A stretch of 64,000 nucleotides of DNA from Syngnathus acus (taxonomy: Eukaryota > Chordata > Actinopteri > Syngnathiformes > Syngnathidae): assembly GCF_901709675.1 (NCBI RefSeq), contig NC_051094.1, positions 3,747,001-3,811,000 of the forward strand, written 5' to 3'. The notes under the pieces were generated by a model that was not told the DNA's origin, did not search any database, and worked only from the letters and a program-made list of their open reading frames with translations. The translations under genes and the position numbers were made by a program. This document shows positions 48,882 through 57,761 of the stretch, one piece after another (position 1 is the stretch's first letter; the number at the start of each line of letters is the position of its first letter).

Positions 48882-50300
48882 TTAGTAGCTTTTGATTTGT
48901 TCCCTCTGCAGCTCAAGAAGTTCCTCAGTGGTGAGTTCTTTGTGGTGATCTTCCATCTGCTCCTCCACCAGCTCTTCAACATCTTGCCTGTCAACCTCCA
49001 AGCCCATAGATCTGCCAATGGACACAATTTCATCCACCACGGCCTCCTCCTCAAAGTCGAGGCCGTCCAAGCCTCTCCCTTCTGCATAAGATGGCCAAAG
49101 TTTCTTCCAAGCAGATTGCAACGTGCGATGAGAGATCTCCCTCCAGACCTCGTCGATGATGTGGATGCAGTGAAAAATGTTGAAGTGGTCCCTCCAAAAA
49201 TTGGTCAGGGCAAGATCGGTGCCCTTTGTGACCTGAAAACATCTGGAGAAAAGTGCCTTGGTATACAATTTCCTGAAATGAGTGGCGACCTCCTGACCCA
49301 TGGGCTGAAGCAAAAGAGTCGTGTTGGATGGCAGCGATTGGACTTTTATGAAGTTGTATTCAATGTCCAGGTCTTCTTCCAAACTGGGAGGATGAGCAGG
49401 CGCTTTGTCCAGTACGAGGAGACATTTGAGGGGCAAAGCGTTCTCCTCAAGATACGTCTTGACAGCCGGCGCAAAGACTTGAGTCACCCACTCGGTGAAA
49501 AAAAGGCGCGTGACCCTAATTTTGGGATTTGCTCTCCACATGACGGGCAGCTCGGCCTTCACCACGCGGTTGCTCTTAAATGCGCGAGGATTTTCCGAGT
49601 GGTAGACTAAAAGCGGCTTGAGTTGACAATCGCCGCTTGCGTTGGCACAGAGCAAAAGCGTCAACTTGTCCTTCATGGGCTTATGCCCCGGCCGCGCCTT
49701 CTCCTCTTTGGTCAGGGACGTCCTTCTGGGCATTTTTCTCCAAAACAAGCCCGCTTGGCCTAAACTAAAAACTTGATTGGGGAGGTAGCCTTCGCTCGTC
49801 ACAAACCTTTCAAACTGAGCGGCAAATTTCTCAGCGGCCTTTTGGTTTAAACCGGCGACATCCTGGTCGTGGCGAATGCTTCGGATTCCGCTCCGCTTGA
49901 TGAAATTATCAAACCAGCCTCGACTGGCTTTGAACTTGTCGCATTGGACCCGACTGGCACTCTGTGCGCCGGCTACCAAGTCGCTGTGCAACTGCTTTGC
50001 CTTTTCAATGACTGCGGCGGCCCTCACGCCGTCGCCGGCGAGCTCTTTGACGTTGACCCACAGGAGCAATAGTTTCTCCACCTCTTCGAGAATTTGCGGC
50101 CGTTGCTTTGTCAAAAGAGTCACTCCTTTAGCCACGTCGGCTGCCTTTATTGACGCTTTGTTTTTAAGAATTGTACAAACGGTGGATTTGGCCAAACCAA
50201 ACTGCGTTGCCAGATCGCAAACGCGCACGCCGCTTTCGTGTTCAGCTATTATTTCCTTCTTCTGTTCCACAGTCAAACGAACGGACCTCTTAATCATTTT
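48882..50300 (-). mobile_element. Domesticated Tigger-like transposase segment within ZNF locus 1
   Basis: This part of the long exon corresponds to an essentially full-length Tigger transposase beginning at QVKMIKRSVRLT. The internal Met may be the old start codon. Diagnostic blocks are GLFWRKMPRRT, PGHKPMKDKLTLLLCANASG, LLVLDKAPAHP and LPSNTTLLLQPM. I see no terminal inverted repeats nearby, so it is no longer a mobile unit. Confidence 0.8.
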
Positions 50301-51583
50301 CACTTGCGTCGGGGACGTGCTCGGGGCTAAGGCGCCGCCGGAATTATCTGACTCGCTCTGCGAACGTTCACAATGCGCGAGGGACGTCGCGGCCGAGCAT
50401 TCTGCATTTGTCTGGTGACTGTTGACCCAGTCGAGCACCGCGGGTGACCTCACACGAGGATCATCCGAAACAATGTGGTTGTTAACGGGGTCGTTTGTAA
50501 GAAGAGCGGGGTCGCTCGTCAACACGGGCGTCGCTGCGTTTGGCTTTTGAATGAAGCCTTTTCCCCAGACGGAACAACGAGCGGCTCTCGCTTCCGAATG
50601 CATCAGCGTGTGTTTGATTAAAGCGTGCTTATGCAGGAACCCTTTAAAACAAGCCGAGCAACGAAGTATTTCTCCCGTGTGCGTTCTCGTGTGTCTCGTC
50701 AAATGCTTTTCCCGAAGAAATCTTTGACTGCAAACGGTGCATCGGAAACGTTTGGCTTTGCTCCGTTTAAGGTGACAACTTTGCTTGGAGTTAAAAGTCG
50801 GGTCCGTTTTCCAGCATTCAGAGTCGGAATCGCTTGTCACTTGGATGTCGTCACTGTCTGATAGTGGAGCCAAGAGGCTGTCGGGCGGCGCTCCCACAGG
50901 GCCGTCTCCGTCCGTTTCTGTCGTCACGTGATGACGCCATGAGCGCTCTGGTGGATCGCCATCATCCTTTTCACTCTTCACGGTCTCACCGGTTCGTGGA
51001 AACTTGCTGACGTCAGCCTCCAACACTTCCACTTTAATGTAAGGAGACTGCCCATCCTCCTCTTCCTCGTGGGAAAGCCATGAATCCTCTTCCTCATCTT
51101 TAATGATGAGCTGCTGAGGGGAGACCTCCTCCTGGTGACCAATCAGCTGCTGGATGTCTGCAGGGCACAAGCATTTCCATTATAATTCTTATATTTAAGG
51201 GGGGTATATATATCTGGAGTTTATACGGTGCATGCGTCGCTTCACGCCTGATGTTGATTTCAACGAGTTTCAAAATAAACTTTGTGAAAGAAACATCTCA
51301 CTGTTCGGACCAACGAGGAAAACCATTCATGCTACTGTATATTAACTAAGTGACTATTTTAAATCGTGTTGAAAAATGCCGTCTGTGTAACGTTTTTTTC
51401 TGCACTGACAAAAAAAATATCCGCTCATCCACGTGTTTGCTTTTGTCTCCAATCGCATAGCTGATATTTTGTGATCAATAATGTAAATGGTAAAAGAGCA
51501 GTGGGCAGACCTTTGGTGCACATTTTGAGATTCTCACCTTCCGTTCGTCTTTGCTGGTGCTGGTTTTCTTCGTTTGTCGCCAT
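48882..51583 (-). CDS. C2H2 zinc finger-Tigger transposase fusion gene (ZNF locus 1)
   Basis: Two exons join in phase: 51538-51583 (MATNEENQHQQRRTE, donor GTGAGA) and 48882-51157 (acceptor CCCTGCAG), giving 773 aa. Residues 16-150 are the acidic linker shared by this cluster (IQQLIGHQEE, VKSEKDDGD, LLAPLSDSDDI). Two C2H2 fingers follow (about 155-175 and 182-202); a third is degenerate, with the second Cys replaced by Trp and no His pair. From about residue 302 it is a Tigger/pogo (CENP-B/TIGD-type) protein: a psq-like helix-turn-helix (KRSVRLTVEQKKEII), a Tc5/CENP-B DNA-binding domain (about 373-471) and a DDE domain (about 475-700). The expected catalytic triad is G482-D599-G636, so two acidic residues are gone. 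The 2.3-kb exon has no stop. Likely a DNA-binding protein without transposase activity; its targets are unknown. Confidence 0.85.
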
Positions 51584-52268
51584 TGTATGGTTAAACAGTC
51601 ATAAGCTGTTTTGGATTTTTTTTTCTTCCTCACACCAATCTATTTAACTGTTTTTTTGCGTCGTTTTTGTGTTGTTTTCGACACTTTGCTAACGACCGCC
51701 CTCTTCTTCTTCGATGGTGTTTTCACGACAACTATTGCTCGGCTGCCATCTTGCGGCGGCTTTGAAGACGACCACAAAACAGAAAAACCGCTCCCTTCTG
51801 CTGTACGGTAATAAACCTGACACTGATATTACAATACTATGGATTATGACTAAGTAACGTGCATCATAGTTTGCTTTTTTTAAGTATAGCGAAATAAATG
51901 TCAGGGCATGGCAAAAAAACATTCCTTTGAACAAAAGAAATGTAAAAGGACAAGCTGAACACTAGTGCTCAAAGCAACGTGAGGTTACTGATATGTATTA
52001 ACAATAATTTATCTAAAAAGGCTAAAGGGTGGATGGATGTTTCTATAAAGACATTTATTGTATAAAGTTTTCAATAAAAGAACTATAGAAAAAAAATGTC
52101 TCACTGTAATGAATAAAAGACTTCTTGTCTAGTGACTCAAAATAGTTTTCTTTGACCAAATTTGGTAAATGATTACGTGAATTATTATAAAGCAAAGTAT
52201 TTAGTTCATTCATGTCACACATTGAGCAACTCATCACTTTTGAGCCATGACAAGCAACAGGAAAACAT
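51584..52268. other. Promoter of ZNF locus 1 and 3' flank of ZNF locus 2
   Basis: Upstream of exon 1 of the fusion gene there is a YY1-type GCCATCTTG at about 51,748. The rest is AT-rich non-coding sequence with no gene recognised. Confidence 0.4.
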
Positions 52269-53182
52269 TTATTTGCTTTCTGTGTTGTGTTTGCGCATGT
52301 GCTCAGTTAAACTGGCCCGATGACCATAACTTTCTCCACACACCGAGCAAGTAAAGGGTATCCCCCCTGTATGTGTTCTCATGTGCGTCAGCACATGTTC
52401 CTTCCGAGAGAACATTTTACCACAATCTGAGCAGCGGAAGGGTTTTTCTCCTGTGTGTTTTCTCATATGCGTTACCATATTTTCTTTCTGAGAGAATGTT
52501 TTGCCACAAGTTGAGCACCGAAAGGGTTTTTCTCCTGTGTGTGTTCTCATATGTAATTCTATACTTCCCTTTTGCGAGAATGTTTTACTGCAAACCGAGC
52601 AACTAAAAGGTTTCTCTCCTGTGTGGACTCTTATGTGCCTCAGCATTGGTCCTTTTTGAGAAAATTCCTTCCCACAAAATGAGCAACTGAAGGGTTTTTC
52701 TCCTGTGTGTGTTCTCATGTGTGTTATTAAAGTTTGTTTTGTGGCAAAACGTTTACTACAAACAGAGCAGGTAACACGTTTTTTACACGTTTGAGAAGTT
52801 TCTTTGATGCCGCCACTCGTCTCGTTTTCAGAGCCTGTCAACTGTTTGCCGTCACTTTCAGAGTCCGTGTCCCTCCCCAAAGGTTCTTGTGTCTCGTTAA
52901 TGTCTGACAGTGGTCCCGAGACGTCGTCTGATGGCGCACCTCCACTCGGGCCGTGAGGGTGAAGCTGGGACCACTCGGCTGGTTCGTCTTCATCGTCTTC
53001 TTTTTTCACAAAGGCAACAATCAGAGGCAACTTGCTGACATCGGTCTCTTGCTCTTCCTCCTTAATGTGGAACTGAACCTTTTGTTCTTTTATGCGGAGG
53101 GGCATCGGCTCTTCCTGTTCATCTTTAACGTGTGGTGGATGAGGGGGAAGTTCTTCCTGATAAGCAATCAGCGGCTGGATGT
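52269..53182 (-). CDS. C2H2 zinc-finger protein, six fingers (ZNF locus 2)
   Basis: Putative nuclear DNA-binding protein. The exon follows a CCTGCAG acceptor and opens DIQPLIAYQEELPPHPPH, the cluster signature. An acidic, Ser-rich linker (FVKKEDDEDEPAEWSQLHPH, GPLSDINETQEPLGRDTDSE) precedes six tandem C2H2 fingers with TGEKPF linkers. The fifth linker is altered (TGGIPF), and the last finger has the CGESYGHRASLTEHMRKHNTE ending shared with loci 3 and 5. Translation could begin at an in-frame ATG at 53,105 (MPLRIKEQ) if the first exon is non-coding. Fingers 2-4 are close paralogues of fingers 4-6 of locus 3. Target DNA is unknown. Confidence 0.88.
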
Positions 53183-53339
53183 CTGCAGGACAACAACACC
53201 AACGTAATTTAGACCATCAGAGCCAAAGTATGTGATTTTTTTCAAAGCAGGCATTTTTAAATATATTGGTTGCTAGCCTAAGTACAGACTATTTGTTTGT
53301 GGACCACTCGTCCTATTTGCTAAAAAAATAAATAAAGGA

Positions 53340-53600
53340 GAATGACAAAAAAAAAAAAGACATTTGTTGTTACCTTCACTGTCTGCATTGCTTCTCGGAG
53401 GTTTTTCCATATCTTCACCGACTGTGATGATAAAGCAGTGTGACCACTCAGGTGATTTGCCTTGGTTGTCGTCACCCTCCAGAGACACCAGTCAGTGGTG
53501 ACTTGCCGACATCCGGCTGCTTCTTCCTCTTTAACGCGCGAAGGCTCTGGAGTATCCCGAGATGAGAAGTTCTTCCTTGAGATAAAGCAGTGTCTGCAGA
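53340..53600 (-). pseudogene. Relic of a zinc-finger gene N-terminal linker
   Basis: Segments DTPEPSRVKEEEAA, DVGKSPLTGVS and EGDDNQGKSPEWSH belong to the acidic linker of this gene family but lie in successive frames, so at least two indels separate them; EDMEKPPRSNADSEG follows. No finger exon follows before locus 2. A dead duplicate, or an abandoned exon of locus 2. Confidence 0.75.
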
Positions 53601-54423
53601 TCACATCTCCATTTTGTTTCCCTAGCAACTGCTCTACCGTGGATCTTTTGATTACAAGAAATGGAAATTAAAAACAGAGATATGCTTGACTATTGAATAT
53701 TAATGTTTATTAATCAAAAACTGGGCAAGTCTTTAAGTGGCTGCGCTACTTTGTCACTGGTTAAATATATGTCGTTATTAAACGCCATACCGTGAAACAA
53801 GATCCGTCTATCCTCCAATTGCCTTGCATTAGTTTAGGTCAATTCTGGGCGTGTTTTGTCAAAATGGTATATTGTGCAGCTCACATCCCCGTATAGATGT
53901 TTAAAAAAACACCTGACCTAATGTTCATTTAAATTCTAAACATGGCTTCAAACAGAGAAACAATAATAATAACAATAATAATAAAAAGTTGGAGTCGAAA
54001 ATTGCAACCCGTTCGGAAAGCACTTTTTTAATGTCGTTTTAACATCTATGTTCTATTTATTGTGAGGACAGTCTCAGTTTCACAAACTATATTTGACTGT
54101 TGTGTTTCTGTCGAAAAATATATTTGTAACATTTTTTTCAACGTGGGTGGCAATATGGCGCCCTCTCCTGTCATGGTTTGGGTTTTCTACGGTTTCGTGC
54201 AGGCCTCTCCTTAAACACACATTCTTCTCTTCAAGTCTCAACTTCGAACGGGAACGACCAAACATGGAAGACAATTCCCCGGTACGACACATCAAAAGAG
54301 CAATGACTCGAACTGTAAATCTAAATAAACCCAATTACATTTTTACATTCTCTTCGTTGTTAGCATTAAGCCAGCATCCATACACGTCAAAAATTACTAG
54401 CGGAATAAGAATAAGACAAGTGG

Positions 54424-54560
54424 ACCCACCAAAACTGTTGCGGTTTCCTAAAATCCAGTTCTTGTTGATAAACAAGCAAGAATTTGTAACTTTGAGGTCC
54501 TAAATTCATTCTTTTTTCCGCACATTTCCTTTTTGCATGTAGGTTGTATGCGCATGCGCA
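54424..54560 (-). promoter_or_regulatory. Putative promoter and non-coding first exon of ZNF locus 2
   Basis: A perfect palindromic NRF1 site TGCGCATGCGCA (54,549-54,560) lies about 120 bp upstream (on the minus strand) of a donor-like CAACAGTTTTG then GTGGGT (exon edge 54,430). The same arrangement recurs at 57,001-57,147, so it appears to be a duplicated promoter module. No ATG lies in the candidate exon, so it would be untranslated. Confidence 0.45.
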
Positions 54561-54844
54561 GTGTTTTACCAGCGCAGGCCATACGGCACCGGCGTAAATC
54601 TTAAAGAGACAGTATTTTATTTTTTTTGTCCCAAGGCTTTAATATTTCCATATAATTATCACATTTTTTTTGTAATATTGCAAATCATTATGGGCACAAC
54701 ATTCGTGATATCACATAGACTTGTGATATTTTATACTACTACTGTACCGACCACAACAAATGTTTACATTCTGAGAAGAAAATGAAATCCCATGTTGTTA
54801 TAGTCAGTCTTGAATAACACAGATGACTTCACCCGATTCGACAG

Positions 54845-55955
54845 TTATGCTTCCTCAGTGTTGTGTTTCCGCATGTGTTGAGTCAAACTAGCACTATGAG
54901 CATAGCTTTCACCACACACTACGCAACTAAAGGGTTTCTCTCCCGTGTGGGTTCTCACGTGTGATACCAGATGTGGCTTTTTAGAGAAGGTTTTGCCACA
55001 AGTTGAGCAACTAAAGGGTTTAAGGCCTGTGTGTCCCGTCATGTGTGATTCCATGCTTCCTTTTTGAGTGAATGCTTTACCGCAAACCGAGCAACTAAAA
55101 GGTTTTTCTCCTGTGTGTGTTCTCATGTGCGTCATCATGTTTTCTTTTTGGGAGAACGTTTTACCACAAGTTGAGCACCGAAAGGGTTTTTCTCCTGTGT
55201 GTGTTCTCATGTGCGACTGCATGCTTCCTTTCTGAGAGAAGGTTTTATTGCAAACTGAGCAACTGAAAGGTTTTTCTCCTGTGTGTATCCTCGTGTGTCT
55301 CAGCATTGGTCCACTTCGAGCAAATTCTTTACCACAAAATGAGCAACTGTAGGGTTTTTCTCCTGTGTGTATTCTCATGTGCGTTTCCAAAGTTTGTTTT
55401 GTAACGCAGCTTTTGCCGCAAACTGAGCAACAAAAGGGTGTCTCTCCCGTGTGGGTTCTCATGTGCGTTAGCATACTTTGTTTTCTCGAGAATGCTGCAC
55501 CACAAACGGAGCAACTAAAGGGTTTTTCCCCCGTATGTGTTCTCATGTGTCGATTCAATGTTGATTTTTTGGTGTAACTTTTACTGCAAACTGAGCAGGT
55601 AACACGTTTTTCGTGTCTTTGTAAATTGTTCTTGTTGCCAAGAGTTGTCTCCGTTTTAGAGTGTTTTGACAGTTTGTCGTCACCTGCACAGTCTGCATTG
55701 CTCCTCAAAGGTTCTTCTATGTTGTCACAGTCTGACAGTGGAGTAAAGTGGTCATCTGATGGTGGCCCTCCACGTTGGTTCCAACTTGGACTGCGATGTT
55801 GAATTTGTGACCGCTCGGGTCGTTCGTTGTTGTCTTCGCTTTTCACTGAGACCCCAGTCAGTGGCGATTTGCTTATAGCGGCCTCCTCCTTTTCCTCTTT
55901 AATGGGGACGGACGACTGCGCAGGACGTTCTATCGGACGACCAATCAGGACATGT
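54845..55955 (-). CDS. C2H2 zinc-finger protein, nine fingers, damaged exon start (ZNF locus 3)
   Basis: A continuous frame holds an acidic linker (QSSVPIKEEKEEAAISKSPL, GVSVKSEDNNERPERSQIQH, PLRSNADCAGDDK) and nine C2H2 fingers, ending CGESYAHSASLTQHMRKHNTE. Finger 7 has GHTGLKPF in place of the usual RTHTGEKPF. At the usual exon start the acceptor GCAG is GCG, and four bases of the following IQQL codons are missing, so canonical splicing would fail or meet an early TGA. A downstream ATAG (exon edge 55,929) would restore the normal phase. There is no in-frame ATG before the fingers. The finger array is intact, so this is either a recently damaged gene or one using a shifted acceptor. Confidence 0.7.
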
Positions 55956-56199
55956 CGCAAAAAAGACAAACAGTTTGGATAAGGATTTCCCAACCTTTCT
56001 TTAGCCAGAGCACATGTTTTACATTGTAAAACAAATAAACCTCAAACAAGAAGCGCATATACTGAAATCATGACGATACCGTCTCAACCGCTAAGAATAA
56101 TAACGATTCATGTCGTCGAGTTGAACCCGAATAAGGACTTTCAAACCAAATTGGGCAATATCCTGCAGCACACCTGGTGATTTCTATGGTTCGGAGTCT

Positions 56200-56605
56200 C
56201 TGGTTTAGCTCACACAGGGTTCACTGCCCATAAGTTATGTTTCTGAACATAGAGTGGCTTCCGCAACTAAAAGAGCAATAAAGTGATTTTCTCCTCTATG
56301 TGTTTAATACCTTTACCATAAACTGAGCAAGTAATGTGGTATTTATGTATGGGGTTTCCTTGTTGCCTTTTCTGAGCATTTTGACTGTTTGCTGTCACCT
56401 TTACATTCTGTGCTGCTCCTCAAAGGTTCTTCCATGTTGAGTGTTGGTCCTCTACTTGGAATTGGAAGCCGTGACACCTTGGGTTGTTTGTCCTTTCTCT
56501 TCTTTACTCTCCACCAAATCACCGGCAATTTGATGACATCATTAGCCTCCTCCACTTCCTCTTTAAAGTGGGAGAGCTCTGGAGCCTCTTGATCACCACC
56601 ACCAC
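56200..56605 (-). pseudogene. Decayed zinc-finger gene (ZNF locus 4 relic)
   Basis: After a TTTTCAG acceptor the frame reads GGGDQEAPELSHFKEEVEEA and later MEEPLRSSTECKGDSKQS, typical linker sequence, but stops after KATRKPHT. In another frame a single degraded finger start (ITCSVYGKG, with the second Cys now Tyr) is followed by EEK and a stop. No finger array remains. Confidence 0.75.
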
Positions 56606-57000
56606 CTGAAAATATGAATAGTACTTTTTTGTTGTTGGTGTAAATTATTAAGAATCGGGAATACAATTGTTTCAACCACCTGTGCCCACGTAAAACGACA
56701 CCTTGTATATAGATTCGTCCCAAAAAGGCACAAATAAAAGCGCTGCAGAGCACAAGTTTGTTTAATCTTCAGCAGCATCAACTTGTCAGGGTTGCTGCAA
56801 ACAGCATTGCAACGTTCGGACTACAAATGCGAGCAAAATCAAAAGAAAAAAAATGACCTAGTGAGAATTAAATTTGTTGATGTACATCGAATTAACAAAT
56901 ATTGACACTTAATTCAGCCTCGTCGCCACAGTTACGTTAGCATTAGCTATCATACACGAACGTAAACATTACAAACACAATTAGAATAGGACTAGAAGAA

Positions 57001-57147
57001 ACCCACCAAAACTGTTGTGGGTCTTTTTAGCATCCTATTAGGGAAACAGAACTTCAATCACTCGCTGGGAAATTGATCATTGTTTCATTTTTCCTCGAGT
57101 TTTATCTGGTTTCGTCTGTTTTTGCATGTCGGGTTTGCGCATGCGCA
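57001..57147 (-). promoter_or_regulatory. Second copy of the NRF1 promoter module (ZNF loci 3/4, possibly bidirectional with locus 5)
   Basis: ACCCACCAAAACTGTTG (57,001-57,017) and TGCGCATGCGCA (57,136-57,147) repeat the layout seen at 54,424-54,560, with similar spacing (106 versus 116 bp between blocks). Because the NRF1 site is palindromic and locus 5 starts to the right on the plus strand, one promoter could serve both directions. Confidence 0.45.
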
Positions 57148-57761
57148 TTGTCACACAAGGGCGGGACAAACGGCTCGTTCGTCTTGGTGTTTAACGGTGG
57201 TTGCAAACTGTAATATTTCATTACCGCCATCTATTGATCTGCAACAATTACTGCTTTTCACAAAAAAAAAAGATTGCGTTTTGCACATATTTTGGTCAGA
57301 TTGGTTGCCCTTAAAAATAAGCACTTGTTACATACTTGTACTACAAATGTCAGATAATTTTATCTTTGACTTGTTTTCTTAAATTTCCAACAAGTGGTTT
57401 CTGTTTCTTTAAATCCATCAAAACAAAGTCTCGAAACATTTTTTTTATTTGCTAGCCCAATTTTCCACCGCAATATGAACTACTCACCAAATTAAGCTTT
57501 ACTTTCTGTTTTTTGTTTTGATTTTTGTTACCAGGGTCGCTAAAATCGCAAGGCACTGGAGAGTCAAAATATATTTTTTTAAAAAGTTAATCAAATAAAA
57601 ACTGAAATTGATAAATAAATACACTATGATGAAAAATGAAATAGCTCATGCCATATTCGTGCATTATTTTCATTTTGACACTTTTGGGTATCAATAAATA
57701 TCGCCACAAGGTGGTGCTCGTGCAGCGTCAAAGATGTTTTATTCCACCACTGAAGAATAGA

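Noticed and set aside
48897-49610. 237-codon plus-strand open frame
   Set aside because: It is the antisense shadow of the Tigger part of the fusion gene; no domain of its own.
49876-50418. 180-codon plus-strand open frame
   Set aside because: Also antisense to the fusion gene's long exon, with composition mirrored from the real frame.
48882-51157. Reading the fusion as two adjacent genes (a zinc-finger gene and a separate transposon)
   Set aside because: The exon is one open frame with no stop, no internal splice sites are needed, and no transposon termini were found; still worth testing with transcripts.
54093-54503. 136-codon plus-strand open frame near the ZNF locus 2 promoter
   Set aside because: No domain or splice context; overlaps the duplicated promoter region on the other strand.
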